This document shows positions 1-10,825 of a DNA stretch of 64,000 nucleotides, piece by piece. The first letter of the stretch is position 1; the number at the start of each line of letters is the position of its first letter. A program made the translations under genes and the position numbers. The stretch is from the NCBI GenBank assembly GCA_000964245.1, contig LANB01000001.1:1591501-1655500 (forward strand), given 5' to 3'. Source of the DNA: Cellvibrionaceae bacterium 1162T.S.0a.05. GTDB taxonomy: Bacteria; Pseudomonadota; Gammaproteobacteria; Pseudomonadales; Cellvibrionaceae. Under the pieces are notes generated by a model, which saw only the letters and a list, made by a program, of their open reading frames with translations, was not told the DNA's origin and made no database searches.

Positions 1-54
1 AGTTCCCAGCCCAAGCAGAAGAAAACTGAAAATAAAAATGTGTTTACGGTCCAT
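1..54 (-). CDS. 5' end of an exported-protein gene (partial)
   Basis: An ATG at position 54 on the minus strand opens 18 codons that run off the window edge. The visible peptide starts MDRKHIFIFSFLLLGLG: a short charged start followed by a hydrophobic run, typical of a signal peptide or first membrane helix. A purine-rich AGAGAGG ribosome binding site lies about 9 bases upstream. Product and length cannot be told. It lies downstream of and in the same direction as the neighbouring kinase operon but 160 bases away, so it may have its own promoter. Confidence 0.45.
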   Translation of the reverse strand, partial: MDRKHIFIFSFLLLGLGT

Positions 55-92
55 CGATATTGCCTCTCTTTGATAAAGCACATGACTCACAT

Positions 93-108
93 CCGTTCGA
101 ATGAACGG
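93..108. repeat. Small inverted repeat upstream of the edge gene
   Basis: CCGTTC and GAACGG face each other across a GAAT loop, about 40 bases upstream of the minus-strand ATG at 54. It has no T-run, so an operator fits better than a terminator. No regulator is assigned. Confidence 0.35.
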
Positions 109-216
109 AATTTGCTTACATCTTATTCAAGGCGTGGTATTTGAATATCCCCCAAAATGGGTGAGGCGCGCCGTTTAGCTGCGAAATTAATGAGGAAAGT
201 CTTTCTTGTTGTACAC

Positions 217-1608
217 TTAGGTGTGTAGTGTTACTTGTTCGTGCGCGGGTGTATCGGGGAGCTTCAAGGCACAGAGGGTTCCTCGCCCTTCTTCACTCTC
301 AATATGCAGTTCAGCGTGAATAAGCTCTGCAAGGTATTTAGCAATGTTTAAACCCAGTCCAAACCCTTCATCTGAATTTGTATTTTTAGCTTGTGTAAAT
401 TCGTCGCAAACGACAGCGAGCAGCTCTTTAGACATTCCTGGTCCCTTATCAAGTAATTGAATTTCCAGATACCCCCTTCGCCGTCGCACCCCCAGAAGAA
501 GTTTTGTTCCTTTTGCATAACGCACTGCATTGGAGAGGAAATTACGCAGAATTCTGGCAATAATTTGTTGGTCTGATTTTAAATGTAGCGAACTGTATAC
601 AACCTTGAGTGTCCCCTGCGACGCAGCGACGATAGATCGATACTCGCGCTCAAGTTCACTGAGCATTTCACCCAATTCAAATTCCTCAATGTTCACCACA
701 ACAGGGCTTGTGCTTTTATAGGGTGAAATTGTCAGGGTTTCTTCAATTAAATAATTAGCAAAATCAATGGAATTCGAGGCGATATCGATCTGCTCACGTT
801 GTTGTTTGTTTAAATCACCGGAGGCAACATTAAATACCGCAAAGCGCAGGGCATTAATGGGCTGTCGCAGATCATGACCGATATGCCTGATAAGCTTTTC
901 ACGTAACATGGCGGCTTCAGCCAATTCCCTGTTTTTTAGTTCAAGTTCTTCCTGAAGCTTTTCTTGTTCAAAACTCAAATGAAGGATTCGAACCTGGCGC
1001 AAGTACAACCAATAGGCAACAACAAGAAGCAGCACAATCGCCGCCGTAAAAGGGAATAAGACACTGGATACGGAAGCCCCACCAGAATGCCAATACTGCA
1101 GAATATAGCTTGAGCCTATTACGAAAAATATCGCCTTGCTAAGAATGTTACCTTTGAACGGTTTAACCGAAATTGTGAGCTGAACAAACAAGGTGACAAC
1201 AACAAGCCACAGTACAATAATCGGTTCGCCCGGCGAAGCGGCGAAGGCATTGACAACCAAAGCAAGCGCAATGGTGCCGTCTTCAAACAAACATGCAAAG
1301 GGCGAAACGTTGGAACCATCCGGGTGACGGCGATAGGAAAGGTATTGGTAAGTAGCATCGACCAGAATAAGAATATAGGCCATCGCAAGATAGGTCACGG
1401 CTTCAGAAACACCTAAATCAAAATTACACATTAACGCCGCAAGAAACGCGCAAATATTAAATTGGAAACTCGAACTTAAGGCTATTTCGATTGGTTTGCG
1501 TGTCGACAGGGCACTGATTATTTTGTCGCCATGCACGCTGTGAGTGACTCCCATCAACTCGCTGGGTTTATCACGCGGCCGAATGTTAATTTCCCTGGAT
1601 TGTTTCAT
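217..1608 (-). CDS. Membrane-bound sensor histidine kinase
   Basis: A predicted 463-residue inner-membrane kinase. The first 200 residues form about six hydrophobic segments (hence a membrane-embedded sensor without a large periplasmic domain), followed by a coiled-coil linker rich in Glu/Leu. The phosphoacceptor is His245 in the sequence IGHDLRQPIN; the HATPase domain shows an N box (FLSNAVRYA), a DKGPGMS motif and a GLGLNIAKYL G2 box. ATG at 1608 is chosen; a GTG at 1617 is in frame. It overlaps the end of the upstream membrane-protein gene by 23 bases, so the two are probably translationally coupled. The likely partner is the LuxR-type regulator at 2112-2744. No receiver domain is attached. 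The signal is unknown. Confidence 0.88.
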   Translation of the reverse strand: MKQSREINIRPRDKPSELMGVTHSVHGDKIISALSTRKPIEIALSSSFQFNICAFLAALMCNFDLGVSEAVTYLAMAYILILVDATYQYLSYRRHPDGSNVSPFACLFEDGTIALALVVNAFAASPGEPIIVLWLVVVTLFVQLTISVKPFKGNILSKAIFFVIGSSYILQYWHSGGASVSSVLFPFTAAIVLLLVVAYWLYLRQVRILHLSFEQEKLQEELELKNRELAEAAMLREKLIRHIGHDLRQPINALRFAVFNVASGDLNKQQREQIDIASNSIDFANYLIEETLTISPYKSTSPVVVNIEEFELGEMLSELEREYRSIVAASQGTLKVVYSSLHLKSDQQIIARILRNFLSNAVRYAKGTKLLLGVRRRRGYLEIQLLDKGPGMSKELLAVVCDEFTQAKNTNSDEGFGLGLNIAKYLAELIHAELHIESEEGRGTLCALKLPDTPAHEQVTLHT

Positions 1609-2083
1609 ACATTGCACGCACGTTCAGGAAATTAATTGTATAGAGTAGATAAAAAGTTGCCGGGACTAACACGAGTACGGGTAATGCTCTCGCGGTCATG
1701 CAAAATATGCGATGGGCAAAGGCAGGACCGCAAAGTAAAGCCTCATTCGTATTCGCGCACATTTCTTCAAGATAGTAAGTATGAGCTTCAGCCGGTAAGC
1801 CGTAAAAAAAACTGAGTGCCGTGGTTATAAAAATAAGTGGAAAGAATACGGTCACCGCAGAGATATGGTAGGGCAGCATAGTTTTCCACCCATAACGTAA
1901 ACCCAGATATAAAAGCCCATATGAAACAGGAAAAAATACAATCATAGGAACCAGCAGGGATTCTTGTGATTGATATCCTGGTACAAATTCAAGCAGCGTT
2001 GTATCTGTGAGCTTCAGGCCAATGTAATCCACCAAGCCGAGGATGAGTACAATCAATGATAACTTGGCGTGGATTCTTAGCAC
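1586..2083 (-). CDS. Four-helix membrane protein of a two-component cassette
   Basis: A 165-residue hydrophobic protein, family not recognised. Four likely membrane helices (about residues 7-24, 45-65, 75-95 and 130-155) surround a loop with two cysteines (CANTNEALLC). The start is GTG at 2083 because AGGA lies 8 bases upstream; the longer reading from GTG 2164 would overlap the regulator gene by 53 bases and lacks a good ribosome binding site. It sits between the response regulator and the histidine kinase, 28 bases after the first and overlapping the second, so it may be an accessory sensor or modulator of the kinase; that role is inference from position only. Confidence 0.6.
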   Translation of the reverse strand: MLRIHAKLSLIVLILGLVDYIGLKLTDTTLLEFVPGYQSQESLLVPMIVFFPVSYGLLYLGLRYGWKTMLPYHISAVTVFFPLIFITTALSFFYGLPAEAHTYYLEEMCANTNEALLCGPAFAHRIFCMTARALPVLVLVPATFYLLYTINFLNVRAMYETIQGN

Positions 2084-2111
2084 GTTCTTTTTCCTGGTTA
2101 AGACTGCCAGG

Positions 2112-2744
2112 CTAAACCAGGCCTTTTTCTCTCGCCCAGTCAACAGCGCCATCACGGCTATCACAGGGTATCAATTTGTAGATACTGGCAAGGTGGGTTT
2201 TTACTGTTTCCGGCGATAAATCCAGCAATCTGGCAATTTTTTTATTGGAATGCCCACGTGCAACCTGAATCAGGATTTCCACCTGGCGTGCCGTCAGGCC
2301 ATGGCAGCTCGGTATCAGCTCTGTGTCCTGGTTATCGGCCTGCAAACCCTCTTCAAGAAAGGCAGATAGATGTTTGAGGATAAATTCCGGCGGAGCGTGT
2401 TTAGGATAATAAGCGGTGGCACCAGCATCAATACAGGTTTTTTTATCTGTGGAGCTGGTTGAAGATGAAATAACGATTAGCGGCGTTTGCGGATAACGCA
2501 CGCTAACATTTTTAATCCAAAGTGTGGCATCCACACCCGGGATATAAAAATCCATGACAATCAGGGATACTTTCGTTACTTCGCCCGTTGTTTCGTGTTC
2601 GGTCACCGCTTCCTGGGGCGTGTCATAACATTTAACTGTGTAGTTTTGTGCAACAGATTCGATCAGTTGCTTCATCCCCGCGCTGAAAAGGCGGTGATCG
2701 TCAACAATCCAGATCTCATTCTTTTGTTGCGTCTTTCCCGCCAT
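2112..2744 (-). CDS. NarL/FixJ-type response regulator
   Basis: A 210-residue cytoplasmic transcription regulator. The N-terminal receiver shows the acidic pair Asp15-Asp16, phosphoacceptor Asp65 in IVMDFYIPG, a Ser/Thr at about 94-96 and Lys115 in YYPKHAP. A LuxR-type helix-turn-helix occupies the last 65 residues (LTARQVEILI, NKKIARLLDLSPETVKTHL). It is the first gene of a regulator / membrane protein / kinase cassette and starts only 28 bases after the end of glmS, so it may be read partly from the glmR-glmS transcript. Target genes are not evident. Confidence 0.9.
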   Translation of the reverse strand: MAGKTQQKNEIWIVDDHRLFSAGMKQLIESVAQNYTVKCYDTPQEAVTEHETTGEVTKVSLIVMDFYIPGVDATLWIKNVSVRYPQTPLIVISSSTSSTDKKTCIDAGATAYYPKHAPPEFILKHLSAFLEEGLQADNQDTELIPSCHGLTARQVEILIQVARGHSNKKIARLLDLSPETVKTHLASIYKLIPCDSRDGAVDWAREKGLV

Positions 2745-2772
2745 ATCAGTTTGAATTTGTCTGTTGGTTTAT

Positions 2773-4605
2773 TTATTCAACAGTGACAGATTTTGCCAGG
2801 TTTCGTGGCTGATCAACATCCGTTCCTTTGATAATGGCGACGTAATAACTCAGTAATTGCAACGGGAGTGTGTAAATAATCGGCGCAATCCAGTCGTGAG
2901 TGTGCGGTACATTGATAACGCGCATGGTATCGTCACTCTCGAATTTAGCATTGGCATCCGCAAAGACATATAGGATACCCCCACGTGCACGCACTTCTTC
3001 AACATTGGATTTCAGTTTTTCCAACAATTCATTATTGGGGGCAACAACAATGATCGGCATTTCTGCGTCTATCAGCGCCAGCGGCCCGTGTTTTAATTCA
3101 CCGGCCGCATAGGCCTCTGCGTGAATATAGGAAATTTCTTTTAATTTAAGCGCGCCTTCCATAGCAATAGGGTATTGGTCTCCACGACCGAGGAAAAGCG
3201 AATGGTGTTTATCTGCAAATTCTTCTGCAAGTGCCTCAATGGACTCCGCTAAAGAAAGGGATTCTTCCAGTTTAGCGGGGACACTTTTCAGGGCATCCAC
3301 CAGTTCTTTCTGGCGCTCTGCACTCATGCCTTTATATTTCGCAATGCCCAGCACCATCATGGCCAAACCAACCAATTGCGTGGTAAAAGCCTTGGTGGAG
3401 GCTACACCAATTTCAGCACCCGCACGCGTCATAAACGCCAGGTCGCTTTCACGTACCAGCGAAGAACCCGCCACATTACAAATTGTTAAACTGCCGAGGT
3501 AACCAAGTTCTTTCGATAAACGCAGCGCGGCCAGGGTATCCGCCGTTTCTCCGGATTGCGATATCGTAACGAGTAGGCTGTTGGGTTGTACAAAGGATTT
3601 TCGATAGCGAAACTCGGATGCAATTTCTACATTACAACTGACACCCGCCATGGATTCCAGCCAGTAACGCGCAACCATTCCGCTGTGATAACTGGTCCCG
3701 CACGCCACAATCTGCACATGCTGAACTTTCTTGAACAATTCGGCTGCGCCATTCCCAAAGGTTTCGTCGAGTACACTGTCCTGACTCAGGCGACCTTCAA
3801 GCGTGTTATTTACCGCTGCGGGTTGTTCATAAATTTCCTTGAGCATGTAGTGACGATATTGGCCTTTATCGCCCGCATCATAGCTCGCTGTACTTTCATG
3901 AATTTCACGCTCAACAGGCTGACCTGCGCTATCCAGGATTTTAATTTCATGACGCGTAATCTCAGCGACATCGCCTTCTTCGAGGAAAATAAAACGGCGA
4001 GTAACAGGTAACAATGCGAGCTGGTCTGATGCAATAAAATTTTCACCAATGCCCAAACCGATTACCAGCGGACTGCCCGAGCGAGCAACAACCAAACGGC
4101 TGTGATCATTTTTATCCATGATCACGGTTCCGTACGCGCCTTCGAGTTGTTTAACAGCACTTTGTACCGCTTCCAACAAATTACTCGCATTCTGCAATTC
4201 TTTTTCAACGAGGTGGGCAATCACTTCTGTATCCGTTTCCGATTCAAAACGGTATCCCGCGGCTTGCAAGCTGGTTCTTAACGGACCGTGATTTTCAATA
4301 ATGCCGTTATGCACCACGGCAATATTTTCTTTTGAGGTATGTGGGTGCGCGTTGCGCTCGCTAGGCTCACCGTGCGTTGCCCAGCGCGTATGTGCGATAC
4401 CCGTTCCTCCCGGTAAAGGTTCCAGAGACACTGCATCGCTAAGTTCTTTGACTTTTCCGAGACGGCGAACGCGTTGCAGTTCGGCATTTTGATTGACGAC
4501 TGCAACACCCGCAGAATCATAACCGCGGTATTCCAAGCGGCGTAAACCTTCGACTAATATTTCTACCACATCCCTTTGCGCGACTGCGCCGACAATACCA
4601 CACAT
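2773..4605 (-). CDS. glmS: Glutamine-fructose-6-phosphate aminotransferase (isomerizing)
   Basis: Makes glucosamine-6-phosphate from fructose-6-phosphate and glutamine, the first committed step to UDP-GlcNAc for peptidoglycan and lipopolysaccharide. 610 residues, the usual length. The N-terminal Cys2 (MCGIVGAV) is the class II glutaminase nucleophile; HTRWATHG and the [11 protein letters not shown] stretch belong to the same domain. Two SIS sugar-isomerase domains follow ([19 protein letters not shown]), ending in the conserved LAKSVTVE tail. It lies 22 bases after the DeoR-type regulator gene; glmU, the later pathway enzyme, is 3 kb upstream. No glmS ribozyme-like leader fits in the 22-base gap. 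Confidence 0.97.
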   Translation of the reverse strand: MCGIVGAVAQRDVVEILVEGLRRLEYRGYDSAGVAVVNQNAELQRVRRLGKVKELSDAVSLEPLPGGTGIAHTRWATHGEPSERNAHPHTSKENIAVVHNGIIENHGPLRTSLQAAGYRFESETDTEVIAHLVEKELQNASNLLEAVQSAVKQLEGAYGTVIMDKNDHSRLVVARSGSPLVIGLGIGENFIASDQLALLPVTRRFIFLEEGDVAEITRHEIKILDSAGQPVEREIHESTASYDAGDKGQYRHYMLKEIYEQPAAVNNTLEGRLSQDSVLDETFGNGAAELFKKVQHVQIVACGTSYHSGMVARYWLESMAGVSCNVEIASEFRYRKSFVQPNSLLVTISQSGETADTLAALRLSKELGYLGSLTICNVAGSSLVRESDLAFMTRAGAEIGVASTKAFTTQLVGLAMMVLGIAKYKGMSAERQKELVDALKSVPAKLEESLSLAESIEALAEEFADKHHSLFLGRGDQYPIAMEGALKLKEISYIHAEAYAAGELKHGPLALIDAEMPIIVVAPNNELLEKLKSNVEEVRARGGILYVFADANAKFESDDTMRVINVPHTHDWIAPIIYTLPLQLLSYYVAIIKGTDVDQPRNLAKSVTVE

Positions 4606-4627
4606 AATTTTGCTCCACTCAAATTGG

Positions 4628-5398
4628 TCAGGAAGTTTTTGCGCGAATCACTTTCACGCCTTGATTTTGAATTCGTTTGCGAGCCTCATCGGGCAAGCCG
4701 TCGTCGGTGACCAGCACATCAACCTGTGACCAGGTCAGTTCCACATTATGAATTTTTCGTTGAATTTTTTCGGATTCGGCCATCACAATCACTTCGCGTG
4801 CGACCTCGGCCATAACTCTGCTTAGACTGTAGAGTTCATTGTAAGTTGTCGTGCCGCGCTCCGTATCGAGGCCATCGGCACCAATAAACAGTTGGTCGAA
4901 ATCATAAGCTCGCAGCATTTGCTCGGCTAATTGACCCTGAAAGGATTCAGACTGGCCATCCCAGGTGCCACCCGTCATTAATAACGTTGGCTCGTTCTCC
5001 AATTCAGTAATCGCTGTTGCGGTCGCAAGGCAATTGCACATTACTACCAGGCCCTGGCGCTGGGAAAGTTCGGGAATGAGAGCCGCCGTGGTGTGTCCAG
5101 CGTCGATAATCAGGCGATTGTGATCGCGCACGAGGCTGATCGCGGCTTTTGCCAGCGCGACTTTTCGTTTCGAAAGGTGTTCGATGTTATCGGAATGGAC
5201 ATATTCACGAGGCAGGGGAACGGCTCCGCCATATTTACGCAAGAGCAGGCCGTTGTTTTCCAGCGAAGCCAGATCCTTGCGCACCGTCACCTCTGAGGTA
5301 GCAAATTGCTGTGCCAGAGACTCAACACTGACTTCTCCATGTTCATTGAGACGTTCTATGATCTCTCGACGCCGTTCCTGGGTGTTTCGTTTGATCAT
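4628..5398 (-). CDS. glmR: DeoR-family regulator, GlmR-like
   Basis: A 256-residue transcription factor. An N-terminal DeoR helix-turn-helix (residues about 6-57, [24 protein letters not shown], then RKYGGAV) is followed by a sugar-phosphate-sensing DeoR C domain ([18 protein letters not shown]). Family members sense phosphorylated sugars. Its position directly upstream of glmS matches Pseudomonas, where the regulator beside glmS is called GlmR, so control of amino-sugar synthesis is the likely role. It is transcribed divergently from the nitrilase gene, and TTTCG-type repeats in the shared promoter are candidate operators. Confidence 0.85.
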   Translation of the reverse strand: MIKRNTQERRREIIERLNEHGEVSVESLAQQFATSEVTVRKDLASLENNGLLLRKYGGAVPLPREYVHSDNIEHLSKRKVALAKAAISLVRDHNRLIIDAGHTTAALIPELSQRQGLVVMCNCLATATAITELENEPTLLMTGGTWDGQSESFQGQLAEQMLRAYDFDQLFIGADGLDTERGTTTYNELYSLSRVMAEVAREVIVMAESEKIQRKIHNVELTWSQVDVLVTDDGLPDEARKRIQNQGVKVIRAKTS

Positions 5399-5414
5399 TT
5401 TCTTTTGTTTTGCC

Positions 5415-5448
5415 TTTCGATTCGCTCTTATTAAGTTTCGAAACGAAA
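5415..5448. promoter_or_regulatory. Candidate DeoR/GlmR operator
   Basis: The 109-base divergent region between glmR and the nitrilase gene contains TTTCGATTCG (5415-5424) and the perfect palindrome GTTTCGAAAC (5435-5444), continued by GAAAG. TTTCG repeats are typical of operators of GlpR/AgaR-type DeoR proteins. Autoregulation of glmR-glmS from here is inference. Confidence 0.45.
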
Positions 5449-5507
5449 GCTATTCTACATTGAAGTAAGTGAATTGCAAGGTTAATATTGCCATTTGCAG
5501 AAGGCGT

Positions 5508-6308
5508 ATGCCCTTGAAAACCTCTCTGATTCAACTCGTCAGCCATCCAGACCCACAAGCCAATATCTCAGCCATCGCGGGTTTGCTTGAACGCGCAGTT
5601 CATGCAGGCTCTGATGTTGCTGTACTCCCGGAAAACGCCTTTTGTTATGGCGCATCACCCGAAAGCATCCTGGATCACCAGGGCAGGCTCTATGAACAGC
5701 TCGCCATATGGGCAAAGGAACATAAACTTTGGCTGATTGGGGGGTCATTACCCTGGATGGACCCCAACTTCGCGGACAAACCCAGTGCCAGTTGCTTCGT
5801 TTTCTCACCCAGAGGAGAGGAAGTTTTGCACTATCGCAAGTGTCACCTTTTTGATGCTGATGTCGCCGACGCGCAGGGCGCTTATCGGGAGTCGGATCAT
5901 TACAGCGCGGGGAAGACACCCGGCGTTTTCGACACGCCCTGGGGCAAGATGGGGGTCGGGATTTGTTATGACTTACGCTTTCCTGAATATTTTCGGCTTT
6001 TAAGTTCAGCGGGGGCTCGCGCTGTATTTCTGCCTTCCGCTTTTACCTATCTAACAGGGCAAGCGCACTGGGAGGTATTGGTTCGCGCGCGCGCCATTGA
6101 AAATCAGGTATTTCTATTCGCAGCAAATCAGGGCGGAGACCACTCTAGCTCACGTCGAACCTGGGGGGACACAATGGCTGTTGATCCCTGGGGGCAGATC
6201 CTGGCGAGATACCCCTCGGGGGAAGGGCTAATCACCGTCGAGATAGATTTGGAAAAACAAAATGAAGTCCGGCAGAAAATGCCTGTTCTAAATCATCGCC
6301 GATTTTAA
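5508..6308 (+). CDS. Nitrilase-superfamily amidase (Nit1 / deaminated glutathione amidase type)
   Basis: A 266-residue cytoplasmic carbon-nitrogen hydrolase. The catalytic triad is visible: Glu42 (VLPENAF), Lys111 (HYRKCHLFD) and Cys153 (GVGICYDLRFPEYFR). The KCHLFD and YRESD signatures resemble the Nit1 branch that repairs deaminated glutathione, better than plant-type nitrilases. ATG at 5508 is chosen because family proteins begin a few residues before the first strand; a GTG at 5469 would add 13 residues. The gene stands alone and is divergent from glmR. In many proteobacteria such genes sit beside tldD or rng; not here. Confidence 0.85.
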   Translation: MPLKTSLIQLVSHPDPQANISAIAGLLERAVHAGSDVAVLPENAFCYGASPESILDHQGRLYEQLAIWAKEHKLWLIGGSLPWMDPNFADKPSASCFVFSPRGEEVLHYRKCHLFDADVADAQGAYRESDHYSAGKTPGVFDTPWGKMGVGICYDLRFPEYFRLLSSAGARAVFLPSAFTYLTGQAHWEVLVRARAIENQVFLFAANQGGDHSSSRRTWGDTMAVDPWGQILARYPSGEGLITVEIDLEKQNEVRQKMPVLNHRRF

Positions 6309-6389
6309 GCTCAATGATGCTTACTGTGTTTCCACAGAAGCGTCCTCCTGAATGATTATTCAAGCCAATTAAACTGTAGGTTAGCTTAA

Positions 6390-7388
6390 TTAAGCTTTGC
6401 GAAATTCGCCCGGAGACTGGCCTTCTTCTTCCTTGAACGCGGCATAGAAATTGGATTGCGATTTAAAGCCCACTTCCATGCTGATTGAGAGAATAGAGGC
6501 TTGTTTATTCGCCAGCATCAGATCTTTTGCAGCTTGAATACGGTGTTTACGAATAAAGCGAGAGAAATTCAAACCATAGACACTATTAATCAACTCTGAG
6601 AGCTGGTGACCACTGAGGTCTAATACATTTGCCATGGTCGAAAGGCTGAGGTTTTCATTCTGATACAGCTTGTCGTCTTTCATTAACGCTTCGATGCGCT
6701 TACAGATCGCCGTTTTGTCTATGTTATTCAATGTCGTCTGAACATAGCCTTGTTGCACCACTTCATCGATGCTTTCGAGTAATTCGGGTTTAACTAGCAG
6801 CGTGAAGACAATTAATATCAATGAAAAACTGATGCTATTACTGTAAAAATAATAGTAAAGAAGCGGTTCTGCTACTGAGGCCAGTACGCCAAGACACAAC
6901 ACAATAAAAGCGAACACCGTAAACAAGCTGAAGAAAAAAAACTCTTCCTTAAAGCGAGCCCGTATATGCCGGAGGCGATAAAGAATACTGGAGAGCCACG
7001 CACAATATGCAAAACCAATGACAAAACTGAAAACGATAATGAGCCTTGTCTGTTCAATCGCGAGCAGCGTTATCGGCAAAAAGTGAAAGAATTGTAAATA
7101 CGATTTTTTGTGTTCAGGAAAAAGTATTGCCTGGCTGAAGAAATAAAAGAAAGGTGGCACCAGAAAAACCGTGAGGCGGTAAGCCTTGAGATCAAGAACA
7201 TCCACATCGTGAGCAAAATAGAGATAGTGCCCGTATTGCAGTCCAAGCAATCCAGCCAGCAACGCAAAGCAGGCCACTCTCGCCACAAGGCTTTGATTGA
7301 GGCTTTTGTAATACAGCACATAGGCAAGAAATAACAAAGGCGCTGCTACAACGCTAAAACCAATACCAACCAGGCTAGCCTGCAGCAC
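6390..7388 (-). CDS. AraC-family regulator with multi-helix membrane domain
   Basis: 332 residues from GTG 7388, two bases after the glmU stop; a TTG at 7418 would overlap glmU. The first 210 residues are strongly hydrophobic with about seven membrane segments; the C-terminal 100 residues are a double helix-turn-helix AraC domain (LSLSTMANVLDLSGHQLSELIN, RIQAAKDLM, ISMEVGFKSQSNFYAAFKEEEGQSPGEFRKA). It should therefore act from the inner membrane, sensing a membrane or periplasmic signal and binding DNA directly. It is the last gene behind glmU. Ligand and targets are unknown. Confidence 0.85.
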   Translation of the reverse strand: MLQASLVGIGFSVVAAPLLFLAYVLYYKSLNQSLVARVACFALLAGLLGLQYGHYLYFAHDVDVLDLKAYRLTVFLVPPFFYFFSQAILFPEHKKSYLQFFHFLPITLLAIEQTRLIIVFSFVIGFAYCAWLSSILYRLRHIRARFKEEFFFFSLFTVFAFIVLCLGVLASVAEPLLYYYFYSNSISFSLILIVFTLLVKPELLESIDEVVQQGYVQTTLNNIDKTAICKRIEALMKDDKLYQNENLSLSTMANVLDLSGHQLSELINSVYGLNFSRFIRKHRIQAAKDLMLANKQASILSISMEVGFKSQSNFYAAFKEEEGQSPGEFRKA

Positions 7389-7390
7389 GT

Positions 7391-8752
7391 TTATTTTTTC
7401 TTGACTGGCCGTTGCCAACCATCAATATTTTTCTGGTGTGCGCGGGCAATCACCAATTGTTTTTCAGCTACATCGCTGGTGACGACGGCACCGGCACCTA
7501 TCGTAGCTTCTGCACCAATAAAAACAGGCGCAACCAAAGCGCTGTTCGAGCCAACGAAGACTCTATCGCCAATTGTTGTTAAAAATTTATTTGCGCCATC
7601 GTAATTACAGGTAATCGTACCCGCACCAATGTTTACGTCTTCACCAAGCTCAGCGTCACCAATATAGCTTAGGTGGTTAACTTTGGAGCCTTTGCCAATG
7701 TGGGCTTTTTTTGTTTCAACAAAATTGCCGAGTTTTGCTCCGCTTTCAAGTCGACACTGCGGGCGAACACGGGCAAAGGGTCCAACGGTGCAATCGCTGC
7801 CAATATGAGAGTCTTCAATAATGGTATTCGCATGGATTACCGTATTGTCTTCAATGGTAGAATTTTTAATAAAACAATTAGGCCCAATTTCGACATTCTC
7901 ACCGAGTACGACTTTGCCCTCAAAAATACAGTTAATATCAATGTAAGTATCCGCACCGACATCAAGTCTACCGCGGCAATCAAAGCGCGTGGGATCGACC
8001 AGTGAAATTCCTTGTTCAAGTAAATCGATAGCAATTGCTTCCTGATAAATACGCTCAAGCTCGGCCTGTTGTTTTCTATCATTCACACCGGCAACTTCGT
8101 GTTTGCTGTCGGGCTGAGTGCCGACAACTTCTACCCCTTCCTTCACGGCTATTTCGATCAAATCCGTAAGATAATATTCGCCCTGTGCGTTGTTGTTAGT
8201 TAAACGCGGGAGCCAGGCTTTCAAGTGTTTGGCATTCAAGGCCATAACGCCTGTATTCACTTCCCTGATTTCCAGTTGTTCCTTGTCAGCATCTTTTTGC
8301 TCAACAATGGCCACAATTTTTCCATTGGCGTTACGTACGATACGACCATAGCCATGCGGTTTTTTCAGTTTGACTGTAAGCAGACCCATTGTTTTTTCTT
8401 TTACGACATTGAGCAAACTCTCAAGCGTGCTTTTCTTAATCAAAGGTACGTCGCCGTACAAAATCAGGACTTTTGAATCATCCTTCAAATCATCCATGCA
8501 TTGTTGCACAGCATGACCGGTACCGAGCTGTTCGGTTTGTTCAACAAAATTGAAGGGCGCACCTGCGTATTCCGCACGAACCTGATCGGCACCAAAACCG
8601 ACAACAAGATGAATGGCCTCCGCTTTCAATTCCTCAGCTCGCTCCAGGACATGCCCAACAAATGGACGGCCAGCGAGTTTGTGGAGGACTTTGGGTTTCC
8701 GTGAACGCATGCGGGTGCCTTTACCGGCAGCGAGGATGACGACTTCTAGCAT
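7391..8752 (-). CDS. glmU: Bifunctional GlcNAc-1-P uridyltransferase / GlcN-1-P acetyltransferase
   Basis: Carries out the last two steps to UDP-GlcNAc in the cytoplasm. 453 residues, the usual length. The N-terminal nucleotidyltransferase begins with ILAAGKGTRMRS; GTGHAVQQ and YGDVPL are also present. From about residue 250 a left-handed beta-helix of hexapeptide repeats carries the acetyltransferase (NFVETKKAHIGKGSKVNHLSYIGD, NIGAGTITCNYDG). It lies downstream of the ATP synthase operon, separated by a terminator, as in Pseudomonas. Confidence 0.97.
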   Translation of the reverse strand: MLEVVILAAGKGTRMRSRKPKVLHKLAGRPFVGHVLERAEELKAEAIHLVVGFGADQVRAEYAGAPFNFVEQTEQLGTGHAVQQCMDDLKDDSKVLILYGDVPLIKKSTLESLLNVVKEKTMGLLTVKLKKPHGYGRIVRNANGKIVAIVEQKDADKEQLEIREVNTGVMALNAKHLKAWLPRLTNNNAQGEYYLTDLIEIAVKEGVEVVGTQPDSKHEVAGVNDRKQQAELERIYQEAIAIDLLEQGISLVDPTRFDCRGRLDVGADTYIDINCIFEGKVVLGENVEIGPNCFIKNSTIEDNTVIHANTIIEDSHIGSDCTVGPFARVRPQCRLESGAKLGNFVETKKAHIGKGSKVNHLSYIGDAELGEDVNIGAGTITCNYDGANKFLTTIGDRVFVGSNSALVAPVFIGAEATIGAGAVVTSDVAEKQLVIARAHQKNIDGWQRPVKKK

Positions 8753-8822
8753 AAGCTTTCCTTATAAACTGAGCCTGCGATAGGTTTCAGCCAATTATCT
8801 TATCGTAAATTTATGCAGCTAT

Positions 8823-8848
8823 AAAAAAGGCCGCATGAAGCGGCCTTT
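8823..8848 (-). terminator. Rho-independent terminator of the atp operon
   Basis: On the minus strand a 9-base-pair stem (AAAGGCCGC / GCGGCCTTT) with a 5-base loop is followed by a T-run, 30 bases after the atpC stop and before glmU. Confidence 0.88.
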
Positions 8849-8879
8849 CGCATAAACACATTCGCTAAACAATGTATGT

Positions 8880-9302
8880 TTACTTCAATTTTTTCTTTAT
8901 TGCCTGCAAGGTACGCAACTGAGCAACAGCTTCCGCTAATTGAGCCGCTGCTTTGCTGTAGTCCATTTCGCCACTTTGGTTTGCCAGCGCTTGTTCCGCT
9001 TCCTGTTTGGCTTTTTCAGCTGCAGCTTCGTCCATATCGCCCGCGCGCAATGCGGTATCTGCCAACACGGTTACGCTATGCGGTTGTACTTCGATGTAGC
9101 CCCCGGAGAGATAGTAAATTTCTTCTTCTCCGCCCTGGGTTTTCAAGCGTACCGGCCCGGGTTTCAAACTGGTCAGCAGGGGAGCGTGACCGTAGCCAAT
9201 GCCGAGTTCACCTTCGGAGCCGGTAGCAACCAAAAGTTCTACGAGCCCTGAATAGAGGGATTCTTCGGCACTTACGATGTCACAATGTACTGTCATGGCC
9301 AT
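8880..9302 (-). CDS. atpC: F1Fo ATP synthase subunit epsilon
   Basis: 140 residues. N-terminal beta-sandwich ([32 protein letters not shown]) and a C-terminal two-helix region rich in Ala and Glu, ending [11 protein letters not shown]. It links the gamma stalk to the c-ring and inhibits ATP hydrolysis. Last gene of the operon, 22 bases after atpD and followed by a strong terminator. Confidence 0.96.
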   Translation of the reverse strand: MAMTVHCDIVSAEESLYSGLVELLVATGSEGELGIGYGHAPLLTSLKPGPVRLKTQGGEEEIYYLSGGYIEVQPHSVTVLADTALRAGDMDEAAAEKAKQEAEQALANQSGEMDYSKAAAQLAEAVAQLRTLQAIKKKLK

Positions 9303-9324
9303 AGTTTACTTGCCTCAGCCGATT

Positions 9325-10764
<1,440 letters not shown>

Positions 10765-10825
10765 TCAAAAATTTTTACTTTGAACGGCATGCAGATTCGT
10801 GATCATGCACGTTAGCCGTTTATCC

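Noticed and set aside
4606-4627. glmS ribozyme or riboswitch upstream of glmS
   Set aside because: Only 22 bases separate glmR and glmS, too short for that RNA, which is known mainly from Gram-positive bacteria.
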